Shown in pieces: positions 42,606 to 56,400 of a DNA stretch of 64,000 bases (the first letter of the stretch is position 1; each line of letters starts with the position of its first letter). The notes beneath the pieces are model-generated. The model made no database searches. It was not told the origin of the DNA and worked only from the letters and a program-made list of their open reading frames with translations. Origin of the DNA: Acanthosepion esculentum (taxonomy: Eukaryota; Mollusca; Cephalopoda; Sepiida; Sepiidae); assembly GCA_964036315.1 (NCBI GenBank), contig OZ038496.1:12945035-13009034 (forward strand), written 5' to 3'. A program made the position numbers and the translations under genes.

Positions 42606-43150
42606 CATATATATGTGTGTGCGCGTGAGTGTGTTTTGTATTTGTGCGTATACAAGTGCACTTCTGTATGTATTTGTAATATATGAAAATAATTATGGAT
42701 TTTATTTGAGTTCACCATTAATAACTTTTCGACTATTCAAACAAATCATATTTTTATAGAGGCAGCCATCAGTGGCGCAATCTCCTCAGGAACATGAAGC
42801 GCTATTGTTCGGCCTTTGATGGACGATGATCTAACATGAACCGATCAGTTTATATATTTCCCTATATAGTTATCTGGGTTATTGGGGAGGAGTTATTGGC
42901 GAACTGATATCACCTCTTGCCATTAATTTCTAGGGACCCTTTTCAGTACTGCTGACGTATTGTCTCACCATTACTCAAGGGTGTAAATGACAAGGTGATT
43001 TGTGATCAGGAGCCATCGCAAGTAAAAGGTACTGTCAGCTACAATGTACAGAAACAATAGATGGATATTTAAAACATCGTTTGATAGAATACCTGGAAAC
43101 GTTCAATGGAAGGGATAATGTAAAGGTAACTATAAGACAGAAATATATAA
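42171..43150. other. Intergenic with a TA/TG microsatellite
   Basis: (TA)n at 42516-42552 directly followed by (TG)n 42553-42601. No gene supported. Confidence 0.6.
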
Positions 43151-43157
43151 TCTATAT

Positions 43158-43857
43158 CAGTCGTTCTCAACCTTTTTTTACTCAACCAACTGAAGAAGGC
43201 CGGAACGTTGTGATAAATATGGCAACAAAGGCGAGGACAACAGTCCGAATAATGTAAATAGTATAAATTAATTAATGTAGCAATAGACTCGTCCTCGTGA
43301 AAATTGGTGACCTTCGACTCTCATTGACATCAAATGGAGCGGAATAAAAAAAAAAAAACAAACTCGAAGAACAGCATTATCCACAAGAATCTTATTAAAT
43401 ATATCTGAACTTTCTTAAATTTATTACTCACATATTTTAAAATGGTTTATTATGGCTTATTTTAGTAGCGTACACAGTACCCCATAGAATTTAAATACAA
43501 GTTTATTTTCATTAAATTAATTTTACTTTAAAATAAATCATATATATTTACTATTTCTATAACACAATTCTTAACCCTTCGAGCGCTACGTTCCTGAACA
43601 ATTTTACCCCTTCTGCTTGATCTTCTAAGTCAAAATTCGTAAATAATTGGTATGTAATGTTTCACGGTAGATATAAAAATAGTTACAAGTGTTTACCCAC
43701 CGTTCAAATGGTAGTTGAGCATTAAGTCATTTTTCTCTACCACTGGTCAACCAGTGGCTGGGCAGTAAGTCATTTTTATCTGTCAGAAGTCCACCAAAAA
43801 TTTAAGAGTAAAGGTAGTCCATGGTTAAAAAAAAGGGTTGAGAACTGATATAAGATA
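43158..43857. mobile_element. hAT-like non-autonomous element
   Basis: Inverted termini CAGTCGTTCTCAACC (43158-43172) and the inverse of GGGTTGAGAACTG (43845-43857) fit the CAGTGGTTCTCAACC-type hAT ends. No transposase inside. A family T fragment (43188-43262) lies inside near the left end. No clear 8-bp duplication. Confidence 0.6.
43188..43262 (+). repeat. Family T tail fragment inside the hAT-like element
   Basis: CTGAAGAAGGCCGG, AACGTTGTGATAAATATGG, GAGGACAACAGTCCGAATAA, TGTAAATAG. Confidence 0.75.
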
Positions 43858-44136
43858 GAAAAAAAGCATACAAAAAAAACTTGAGTCTCTGTTACGGATA
43901 TTTGATCCTTTTATGTTGACTGGAATGAACAAAGTTAAATGTCTCCTGAGTTTTGAGTACGTTTTACTTTTTGGTTTAGTAATTTTTGGTTAAAAATAGT
44001 TTATGGGTTATTTTACTACCGTACATAATGCCCGATAGATTTTAGTTGTTAAATACAAGTTTATTTTCATTAAATTAGTTTTACTTCAAAATAAAGCATA
44101 TATATGTACTATTTCTATAAAACAATTCTTAAACTA
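43434..44136. repeat. Direct duplication of about 145 bp
   Basis: 43434-43578 and 43989-44136 share ATACAAGTTTATTTTCATTA, AATTA(A/G)TTTTACTT, AAAATAAA, CATATATAT and TACTATTTCTATAA. One copy is inside and one outside the hAT-like element, about 556 bp apart. Confidence 0.7.
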
Positions 44137-44220
44137 CTCTATTAGTAACAGAAAATTAAGCTTTTTTTTTCATCGAATGATTATGAAGGTTAGAAAAATT
44201 GACACAAAAAGTGGACCATA

Positions 44221-44605
44221 CCTGTTTAAGGTAGTGGACAAGTTAGAGAGGGGAATTAACAGGAGATAACTGATAACTCACATCCATTACACATGGCACG
44301 GAGAACTTGAACAGTTAAAGCCTATCGAGCGAAAAAAAGGGTTCAGTTCGACATTCCAACCACCTGAAGAAAGCCGGAATGCACATCGGCCGAAACGTTG
44401 TGATAAATATGGCGATAAAGATGAGGAAAATAGTCCGAATAATGTAAATATTGTATATAATACCTCATCACCGAAATATAGACAGATACTGAAAGGTCGA
44501 AACGTTGTAATAAATATGACAACAAAGATGAGGACAATAGTCGGAATAATGTAAATAGTGTACATAATATCTCATCTCAGAAATATAGACAGATACAGCG
44601 TAGAT
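44221..44605 (+). mobile_element. Family T, headless, two tail units
   Basis: Begins within the head (AAGGTAGTGGACAAGTTAGA), then the body (GTTCAGTTCGACATTCCAAC, CTGAAGAAAGCCGGAATG, GGCCGAAACG) and two tail units ending ATATAGACAGATACAG. Confidence 0.8.
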
Positions 44606-44627
44606 TCTTGTAGAAATACCAATTCTC

Positions 44628-44775
44628 AGTTGTAACAAGTGTTCCGGAGTGAAATTGCTCTATGGACCACTAAAATATCACCGTGGACGCACAATTTGCT
44701 ATTTTTTGTGTGTAGACCATCAGTGATGTTACATGGACATATAAGATGCATATGAACCCCGGTTGAGGACCACTG
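44628..44775 (-). mobile_element. hAT-like transposon terminus
   Basis: Minus strand from 44775: CAGTGGTCCTCAACCGGGG, TTCATATGCATC, then AT-rich sequence. This is a hAT-type end. The other end is not recognised. Confidence 0.55.
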
Positions 44776-44815
44776 GTTTATATATTGAACACGCAGGAAA
44801 GCGACAGAAAAGAAC

Positions 44816-44816
<1 letters not shown>

Positions 44817-44872
<56 letters not shown>

Positions 44873-44883
44873 TGAACAGACTG

Positions 44884-44952
<69 letters not shown>

Positions 44953-44963
44953 TGAACAGACTG

Positions 44964-45020
<57 letters not shown>

Positions 45021-45031
45021 TGAACAGACTG

Positions 45032-45064
<33 letters not shown>

Positions 45065-45075
45065 TGAACAGACTG

Positions 45076-45120
<45 letters not shown>

Positions 45121-45158
45121 TGAACAGACTGAGATAGATAGATAGATAGATAGATAGG

Positions 45159-45200
<42 letters not shown>

Positions 45201-45211
45201 TGAACAGACTG

Positions 45212-45248
<37 letters not shown>

Positions 45249-45259
45249 TGAACAGACTG

Positions 45260-45332
<73 letters not shown>

Positions 45333-45343
45333 TGAACAGACTG

Positions 45344-45392
<49 letters not shown>

Positions 45393-45403
45393 TGAACAGA
45401 CTG

Positions 45404-45448
<45 letters not shown>

Positions 45449-45507
45449 TGAACAGACTGAGATAGATAGATATGAACAGACTGAGATAGATAGATATGAA
45501 CAGACTG

Positions 45508-45544
<37 letters not shown>

Positions 45545-45555
45545 TGAACAGACTG

Positions 45556-45607
<52 letters not shown>

Positions 45608-45608
45608 C

Positions 45609-45640
<32 letters not shown>

Positions 45641-45651
45641 TGAACAGACTG

Positions 45652-45712
<61 letters not shown>

Positions 45713-45723
45713 TGAACAGACTG

Positions 45724-45756
<33 letters not shown>

Positions 45757-45767
45757 TGAACAGACTG

Positions 45768-45824
<57 letters not shown>

Positions 45825-45849
45825 TGAACAGACTGAGATAGATAGATAT

Positions 45850-45880
<31 letters not shown>

Positions 45881-45891
45881 TGAACAGACTG

Positions 45892-45940
<49 letters not shown>

Positions 45941-45951
45941 TGAACAGACTG

Positions 45952-46012
<61 letters not shown>

Positions 46013-46059
46013 TGAACAGACTGAAATAGATAGATAGATAGATAGATATGAACAGACTG

Positions 46060-46116
<57 letters not shown>

Positions 46117-46197
46117 TGAACAGACTGAGATAGATAGATAGATAGATAGATAGATATGAATAGATAGATAGATAGATAGATAGATATGAACAGACTG

Positions 46198-46270
<73 letters not shown>

Positions 46271-46337
46271 TGAACAGACTGAGATAGATAGATAGATATG
46301 AACAGACTGAGATAGATAGATAGATATGAACAGACTG

Positions 46338-46382
<45 letters not shown>

Positions 46383-46433
46383 TGAACAGACTGAGATAGA
46401 TAGATAGATAGATAGATAGATATGAACAGACTG

Positions 46434-46466
<33 letters not shown>

Positions 46467-46477
46467 TGAACAGACTG

Positions 46478-46542
<65 letters not shown>

Positions 46543-46609
46543 TGAACAGACTGAGATAGATAGATAGATATGAACAGACTGAGATAGATAGATAGATATG
46601 AACAGACTG

Positions 46610-46646
<37 letters not shown>

Positions 46647-46657
46647 TGAACAGACTG

Positions 46658-46710
<53 letters not shown>

Positions 46711-46721
46711 TGAACAGACTG

Positions 46722-46762
<41 letters not shown>

Positions 46763-46773
46763 TGAACAGACTG

Positions 46774-46826
<53 letters not shown>

Positions 46827-46837
46827 TGAACAGACTG

Positions 46838-46874
<37 letters not shown>

Positions 46875-46957
46875 TGAACAGACTGAGATAGATAGATAGA
46901 TAGATAGATAGATATGAACAGACTGAGATAGATAGATAGATAGATATGAACAGACTG

Positions 46958-46998
<41 letters not shown>

Positions 46999-47069
46999 TG
47001 AACAGACTGAGATAGATAGATAGATAGATATGAACAGACTGAGATAGATAGATAGATATGAACAGACTG

Positions 47070-47114
<45 letters not shown>

Positions 47115-47125
47115 TGAACAGACTG

Positions 47126-47198
<73 letters not shown>

Positions 47199-47209
47199 TG
47201 AACAGACTG

Positions 47210-47254
<45 letters not shown>

Positions 47255-47265
47255 TGAACAGACTG

Positions 47266-47318
<53 letters not shown>

Positions 47319-47329
47319 TGAACAGACTG

Positions 47330-47362
<33 letters not shown>

Positions 47363-47445
47363 TGAACAGACTGAGATAGATAGATAGATAGATAGATAGA
47401 TATGAACAGACTGAGATAGATAGATAGATAGATATGAACAGACTG

Positions 47446-47486
<41 letters not shown>

Positions 47487-47497
47487 TGAACAGACTG

Positions 47498-47570
<73 letters not shown>

Positions 47571-47581
47571 TGAACAGACTG

Positions 47582-47638
<57 letters not shown>

Positions 47639-47649
47639 TGAACAGACTG

Positions 47650-47686
<37 letters not shown>

Positions 47687-47697
47687 TGAACAGACTG

Positions 47698-47730
<33 letters not shown>

Positions 47731-47741
47731 TGAACAGACTG

Positions 47742-47774
<33 letters not shown>

Positions 47775-47785
47775 TGAACAGACTG

Positions 47786-47830
<45 letters not shown>

Positions 47831-47873
47831 TGAACAGACTGAGATAGATAGATAGATAGATATGAACAGACTG

Positions 47874-47918
<45 letters not shown>

Positions 47919-47929
47919 TGAACAGACTG

Positions 47930-47984
<55 letters not shown>
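44817..47984. repeat. 3.2-kb (GATA)n array with a recurrent 16-base spacer
   Basis: GATA runs of 3 to about 18 units are separated dozens of times by TATGAACAGACTGAGA. Only rare changes occur (CTGAAATA near 46020, GATCGATA near 45606, GATAGGTA near 45155). The minus strand reads as YLSIYLS / [13 protein letters not shown] open frames with no coding meaning. Confidence 0.97.
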
Positions 47985-48624
47985 AATTTCCTATCCTCTG
48001 TCTAATATTAGATTTTAAAAAACAAATGAAATTTGTCTGCAAAATAAATCTGACATGGCGACAGAATGCATAAAGGAAAAATGAGAGTCACTTTAAAGTT
48101 CTTTTTGGGGGTCTAAGACGAAAATGCCATGTCTTTCCACACTTGAGGGATAAAGATGTTGTTACCAGATTTTTTTTCCAGTTTGTTAAAAAGCGTCTGA
48201 CAATCATATGTTGGATTTAGAAATTCATAACCCAAAGGCTAATCATGGACACCACTTCTGTATTCGCCTGGATCTACTTTTAGAATATTTGAACCATAAA
48301 ATATTCCTTTAAGAAACCTCACTTATTTAATTATTGAAGTAGCCAATAACTAAAAGTAGATTCAAATATCCTTTATGCATATGCCAAGGTCACTTTGCAG
48401 TTTTAACTCTTTTTTATGTAATTTATCAAACACTTTTTTCATAATCTATAAAACATATGTATACATCTTTCTGCATTTGTATTGCTCTTTCTGATATCCT
48501 TCTCGTCGTAAATATCGCATTCAAGGTCCAGTGTTTTTTACTTACTTGCAATGTTTTTGTCTTATTCCCCGTCTAATTCTGCTGTGTTCGCAATTCATGA
48601 GAATGATACGTTTGTTATATGGCT
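47985..48624. other. AT-rich interval, no gene
   Basis: TAAAAGTAGAT(C/T) words occur inverted at about 48270 and 48352. Nothing else seen. Confidence 0.4.
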
Positions 48625-48639
48625 CATTAGGCTGTTTTC

Positions 48640-49024
48640 TTCCTGGGTATGACGATAAACTGCATCCGCGTCCTGGGTAAGAAGATAAACTGCATCCGCG
48701 TCCTGGGTAAGAAGATAAACTGCATCCGCGTCCTGGGTAAGACGATATACTACATCAGCGTCCTGGGTAACACGATAAACTACATCCGAGTCCAGGGTAT
48801 GACGATAAATTACATCCGCGACCCGGGTATGACGATAAACTACATCCGCGACCTGGGTATGACGATAAACTACATCCGCGTCCTGGGTAACACGATAAAC
48901 TACATCCGCGGCCTGGGTATGACGATAAACTACATCCGCGTCCTGGGTAAGATATACTACATCTGCGTCCTGGGTAAGACGATAAACTATCTCCGTGTCC
49001 TGGTTATGAAGATAAACTACGTCC
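48640..49024. repeat. 30-bp minisatellite, about 12 units
   Basis: Unit GTCCTGGGTAAGACGATAAA-CTACATCCGC, period 30 bp, open in frame on both strands. Other family V loci have one unit only. Confidence 0.95.
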
Positions 49025-49397
49025 AACAGCAAGACCTCTGATCAGGAGGATTTGAGGAGCGTGGAACCACCTCTTAATTGCCTCTGGTCCCAGGTTTACC
49101 CTGACCCGGGGTGGTAACACTTGTTAGGGTCCCAGGTATGGGCAAATAGTTAACACCCAAACTTGTGTAAAAATAGATTCAATAACAGAAATAATTTGTA
49201 ATAAAAAATTATTACCAGCAATAATTTTTTAAGGAAAAAATATTATCAGCAATACTTTAAAAAACAAAATACCAGCAATACAAACAGCTATACATTCTTT
49301 GAAAAAAATATGGCCAGCTATAGATTTCCTCAAGGAAGAATATTCCCAGAAATAGATTTTTGAAGAAAAACATATTACCAGCAATAAAAATGTTGTC

Positions 49398-49810
49398 GGC
49401 ATTAAATAACCCATTGTGGTTGATATGCCGTAAAACATAATAAACCAAACCAATCTAAACCAAAGAATACATATTTTATTCATACGATTCTATCCTAATA
49501 ATGTTCTCGGTATGAAATAATCCATAGGGGTTGATATGTCGTAAAACAAAATAAACCAAACCAATCTAAACCAAACAATACATATTCTATTTATACGAAT
49601 CTATCCTAAAAGTGTAGTCGGCATTAAATAACCCATTTAGGTTGATATGACGTAAAACAAAATAAACCTAATCAATCTAGACGAAAGAATACATATTCTA
49701 TTCATACGAATCTATACTAAAAATGTAGGCGGAATCTATCCTAAAAATGTAGTCGGCATTAAATAACCCATTGAGGCTGATATGCCGTAAAACAAAATAA
49801 ACCAAACCAA
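49398..49810. repeat. About 111-bp tandem repeat, four units (family V tail)
   Basis: GGCATTAAATAACCCAT (or GGTATGAAATAATCCAT) at 49398, 49509, 49619 and 49754, each followed by GTTGATATGCCGTAAAAC. GGCAT/ATGCC in each unit can close a hairpin. Confidence 0.9.
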
Positions 49811-49832
49811 ACGAAATCATTAGGCTGTTTTC

Positions 49833-50056
49833 CTGATTAAGTTCACAAACTTTTGCTCCTGTCTTCTTCGAAAATGTATCTACTTAGGTCTTCCTATATA
49901 TCACCGCTGTTGTAGATTTTATTTATTATGTCTGTAATCTTGTTAATGCTGAAATCCTCTAATGAGTTCATATAGAATCTCGAAAAACATCACAGAAGAA
50001 TCATAGATGCGGCTGCAATATTCAATTCATATGCGAATGGTAGGATTATAAATATA
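49833..50056. other. Short spacer between two family V loci
   Basis: No gene; one TATC/ATAT-rich end. Confidence 0.4.
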
Positions 50057-50439
50057 TATCGTCCTGGGTATGACGATAAATTACATTCGACAGCAAAGCC
50101 TCAAAGTGGGATATTGGAGATTTTGTGGAGTGTGGAACAACTACTTAATTATTTCAGGGTCCCAGGTCTACCCTGACGTGGGAACATAGCACCTGTTAGG
50201 GTCCCAGCTATGGGTAAGTAGTGAATCCCCCAACAAAAACAAATCACTATGAAAGTAAAACAATACATTTTTATAGTAAAAATACACGCAATACTCTTTT
50301 TATAAAAACATTGCCAACAATAGATATTTATAGCAGAATGACCAACAACAGTTTCTATCTGAAATTGAAGGCATACAATTGTGTTCAAAATATTTCGATT
50401 TCGGCATTAAATAACCCATAGAGTGAGATATACCCTTAA

Positions 50440-53400
50440 ACAAAATCAACCAACAATACAAGTTATAGTAAAATTACGAACAATACATTTTATAGTAGAA
50501 TGACCAACAATACACTCTATAGTAGAATGACCAACAATACATGTTATACCAGAATTACAAACCATATATTTTATGGCAGAATGACAAAAAATACATTTAT
50601 AATAGAATGAGCAACAATAACATTTTATAGCAGAATGACCAGCAATACATTTTATTGTAGAATGACCAACAATGGATGTTATAGTAGAATGACCAACAAT
50701 ACGTTTTATAGAAGAACGCCAGACAATACATTTTTATAGCAAAATGACCAAAAATAGATTTTATAATAGAATAACCAACGATATATTTATAGAAGAATAA
50801 CCATCAATACGTTTTACAGTAGAATAACCGACAATACATTTTTATAGCAAAATGACCAACAATACATTTTATAGTAGAATAACCAACAATACATTTTATA
50901 GCAGAATGTCCATCAATATATTTTATAGCAGAATGACCAACAATACATTTTATAGCAGAATGACCAACAATACATTTTATAGCAGAATGATCAACAATAC
51001 ATTTTATAGCAGAATGACAAACAATACATTTTATAGCAGAATGACCAACGATACATTTTATATCAGAATGACCAGCAATACATTTTATAACAGAATGACC
51101 AGCAATACATTTTATATCAGAATGACCAACAATACATTTTATATCAGAATGACCAACGATACATTTTATAGCAGAATGACCAACGATACATTTTATAGCA
51201 GAATGACCAACAATACATTTTATAGCAGAATGACCAACGATACATTTTATACAGAATTACCAGCAATACATTTTATAGCAGAATGACCAGCAATACATTT
51301 TATAGCAGAATGACCAACAATACATTTTATAGCAGAATGACCAACAATACATTTTATAGCAGAATGACCAACGATACATTTTATAGCAGAATGACCAACA
51401 ATACATTTTATAGCAGAATGACCAACGATACATTTTATATCAGAATTACCAGCAATACATTTTATAGCAGAATGACCAGCAATACATTTTATATCAGAAT
51501 GACCAACAATACATTTTATATCAGAATGACCAACGATACATTTTATATCAGAATGACCAACAATACATTTTATAGCAGAATGACAAGCAATACATTTTAT
51601 AGCAGAATGACCAATAAAACATTTTATATCAGAATGACCAGCAATACATTTTATAGCAGAATGACCAGCAATACATTTTATAGCAGAATGACCAACAATA
51701 CATTTTATATCAGAATGACCAACAATACATTTTATAGCAGAATGACCAACGATACATTTTATAGCAGAATGACCAATAATACATTTTATATCAGAATGAC
51801 CAGCAATACATTTTATAGCAGAATGACCAACAATACATTTTATAGCAGAATGACCAACGATACATTTTATATCAGAATGACCAACAATACATTTTATATC
51901 AGAATGACCAACAATACATTTTATAGCAGAATGACCAACGATACATTTTATATCAGAATGACCAACAATACATTTTATAGCAGAATGACCAACAATACAT
52001 TTTATAGCAGAATGACCAACGATACATTTTATAGCAGAATGACCAACAATACATTTTATAGCAGAATAACCAGCAATACATTTTATAGCAGAATGACCAG
52101 CAATACATTTTATATCAGAATGACCAACAATACATTTTATATCAGAATGACCAACAATACATTTTATAGCAGAATGACCAACGATACATTTTATATCAGA
52201 ATGACCAACAATACATTTTATAGCAGAATGACCAACAATACATTTTGTAGCAGAATGACCAGCAATACATTTTATAGCAGAATGACCAACAATACATTTT
52301 ATAGCAGAATGACCAGCAATACATTTTATAGCAGAATGACCAACAATACATTTTATATCAGAATGACCAGCAATACATTTTATAGCAGAATGACCAGCAA
52401 TACATTTTATAGCAGAATGACCAGCAATATATTTTATAGCAATATGACCAACAATACATTTTATAGTAGAATTACCAACAATATATTTTATAACAGAATG
52501 ACCAACTATACATTTTATAACTGAATGACCAACAATACATTTTATAGCAGAATGACCTGCAATACATTTTATATCAGAATGACCAACGATACATTGTATA
52601 TCAGAATGACCAACAATACATTTTATAGAAGAATGACCAACAATATATTTTATAGCAGAATGACCAACTATACATTTTATATCAGAATGACCAACAATAT
52701 ATTTTATATCAGAATGACCAACAATACATTTTATATCAGAATGACCAACGATACATTTTATAGCAGAATGACCAACAATATATTTTATATCAGAATGACC
52801 AGCAATATCTTTTATAGCAGAATGACCAGCAATACATTTTATAGCAGAATGACCAACAATACATCTTATAGCAGAATGACCAACAATACATTTTATAGCA
52901 GAATGACCAACAATACATCTTATAGCAGAACGACCAGCAATACATTTTATAGCAATATGACCAACAATACATTTTATAGTAGAATTACCAACAATACATT
53001 TTATATCAGAATGACCAACAATACATTTTATATCAGAATGACCAACGATACATTTTATAGCAGAATGACCAACAATACATTTTATAGCAGAATGACCAAC
53101 AATACATTTTATAGCAGAATGACCAACGATACATTTTATAGCAGAATGACCAACAATACATTTTATAGCAGAATGACCAACGATACATTTTATATCAGAA
53201 TTACCAGCAATACATTTTATAGCAGAATGACCAGCAATACATTTTATATCAGAATGACCAACAATACATTTTATATCAGAATGACCAACAATACATTTTA
53301 TAGCAGAATGACCAACGATACATTTTATATCAGAATGACCAACAATACATTTTATAGCAGAATGACCAGCAATACATTTTATAGCAGAATGACCAATAAA

Positions 53401-56400
53401 ACATTTTATATCAGAATGACCAGCAATACATTTTATAGCAGAATGACCAGCAATACATTTTATAGCAGAATGACCAACAATACATTTTATATCAGAATGA
53501 CCAACAATACATTTTATAGCAGAATGACCAACGATACATTTTATAGCAGAATGACCAACAATACATTTTATAGCAGAATGACCAACGATACATTTTATAG
53601 CAGAATGACCAGCAATACATTTTATAGCAGAATGACCAACAATACATTTTATAGCAGAATGACCAACAATACATTTTATAGCAGAATGACCAACAATACA
53701 TTTTATAGCAGAATGACCAACAATACATTTTATAGCAGAATGACCAGCAATACATTTTATAGCAATATGACCAACAATACATTTTATAGTAGAATTACCA
53801 ACAATACATTTTATAGCAGAATGACCAACGATACATTTTATATCAGAATGACCAACAATACATTTTATAGCAGAATGACCTGCAATACATTTTATATCAG
53901 AATGACCAACGATATATTTTATATCAGAATGACCAACAATACATTTTATAGCAGAATGACCAGCAATACATTTTATAGCAGAATGATCAACAATACATTT
54001 TATAGCAATATGACCAACAATACATTTTATAGTAGAATTACCAACAATACATTTTATAGCAGAATGACCAACTACACATTTTATAGCAGAATGACCAGCA
54101 ATACATTTTATAGCAGAATGACCAACAATACCTTTTATAGCAGAATGATCGGCAATTCATTGTATATCAGAATGACCAATAATACATTTTATATCAGAAT
54201 GACCAGCAATACATTTTATAGCAGAATGACCAGCAATACATTTTATATCAGAATGACCAACAATACATTTTATATCAGAATGACCAACAATACATTTTAT
54301 AGCAGAATGACCAACGATACATTTTATATCAGAATGACCAACAATACATTTTATAGCAGAATGACCAACAATACATTTTATAGCAGAATGACCAACGATA
54401 CATTTTATAGCAGAATGACCAACAATACATTTTATAGCAGAATAACCAGCAATACATTTTATAGCAGAATGACCAGCAATACATTTTATATCAGAATGAC
54501 CAACAATACATTTTATATCAGAATGACCAACAATACATTTTATAGCAGAATGACCAACGATACATTTTATATCAGAATGACCAACAATACATTTTATAGC
54601 AGAATGACCAACAATATATTTTATAGCAGAATGACCAGCAATACATTTTATAGCAGAATGACCAACAATACATTTTATATCAGAATGACCAGCAATACAT
54701 TTTATAGCAGAATGACCAGCAATACATTTTATAGCAGAATGACCAACAATACATTTTATATCAGAATGACCAGCAATATCTTTTATAGCAGAATGACCAG
54801 CAATACATTTTATAGCAGAATGACCAGCAATACATTTTATAGCAATATGACCGACAATACATTTTATAGCAGAATGACCTGCAATACATTTTATATCAGA
54901 ATGACCATCGATACATTGTATATCAGAATGACCAACAATACATTTTATAGCAGAATGACCAACAATATATTTTATAGCAGAATGACCAACTATACATTTT
55001 ATATCAGAATGACCAACAATACATTTTATATCAGAATGACCAACAATACATTTTATATCAGAATGACCAACGATACATTTTATAGCAGAATGACCAACAA
55101 TACATTTTATATCAGAATGACCAGCAATATCTTTTATAGCAGAATGACCAGCAATACATTTTATAGCAGAATGACCAACAATACATCTTATAGCAGAATG
55201 ACCAACAATACATTTTATAGCAGAATGACCAGCAATACATTTTATAGCAGAATGACCAGCAATACATTTTATAGCAATATGACCAACAATACATTTTATA
55301 GTAGAATTACCCACAATACATTTTATAGCAGAATGACCAACAATACATTTTATATCAGAATGACCAACAATACATTTTATAGCAGAATGACCAACGATAC
55401 ATTTTATATCAGAATGAACAACAATACATTTTATAGCAGAATGACCAGCAATACATATTATAGCAGAATGACCAATAATACATTTTATATCAGAATGACC
55501 AGCAATACATTTTATAGCAGAATGACCAACAATACATTTTATAGCAGAATGACCAACAATACATTTTATATCAGAATGACCAACAATACATTTTATAGCA
55601 GAATGACCAACGATACAATTTATAGCAGAATGACGAACAATACATTTTATAGCAGAATGACCAACGATACATTTTATAGCAGAATGACCAGCAATACATT
55701 TTATAGCAGAATGACCAACAATACATTTTATAGCAGAATGACCAACAATACATTTTATATCAGAATGACCAACAATACATTTTTTTAGCAGAATGACCAA
55801 CAATACATTTTATAGCAGAATGACCAGCAATACATTTTATAGCAGAATGACCTGCAATACATTTTATATCAGAATGACCAACGATATATTTTATATCAGA
55901 ATGACCAACAATACATTTTATAGCAGAATGACCAGCAATACATTTTATAGCAGAATGATCAACAATACATTTTATAGCAATATGACCAACAATACATTTT
56001 ATAGTAGAATGACCAACAATACATTTTATATCAGAATGACCAACGATACATTTTATAGCAGAATGACCAGCAATACATTTTATAGCAGAATGACCAACAA
56101 TACGTTTTATAGCAGAATGACCAACAATACATTTTATAGCAGAATGATCGGCAATTCATTGTATATCAGAATGACCAATAATACATTTTATATCAGAATG
56201 ACCAGCAATACATTTTATAGCCGAATGACCAGCAATACATTTTATATCAGAATGACCAACAATACATTTTATATCAGAATGACCAACAATACATTTTATA
56301 GCAGAATGACCAACGATACATTTTATATAAGAATGACCAACAATACATTTTATAGCAGAATGACCAACAATACATTTTATAGCAGAATGACCAACGATAC

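Larger units (their letters stand above)
48640..49817 (+). mobile_element. Family V composite, locus 2, with 15-bp target duplication
   Basis: CATTAGGCTGTTTTC at 48625-48639 and again at 49818-49832 brackets the element. Order: 30-bp tandem array (48640-49024), head (49025-49200, GGAGCGTGGAACCACCTCTT ... GTCCCAGGTATGGGCAAATA, GTTAAC), short AT minisatellite (49200-49390), and a tail repeated four times (49398-49805, period about 111 bp) ending A-rich (AAAACAAAATAAACC). A 15-bp duplication and A-rich end suggest LINE-type target-primed integration. Confidence 0.8.

Noticed and set aside
43188..43262. Active hammerhead ribozyme in the family T body (CTGAAGA...GGCC...GAAAC)
   Set aside because: The sequence flanking the core cannot form stem I in any copy I checked. 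Kept only as a possible evolutionary remnant.
44626..48042. 1138-codon [14 protein letters not shown] frame as a membrane protein gene
   Set aside because: It is the translation of the minus strand of a GATA array. Composition alone explains it.
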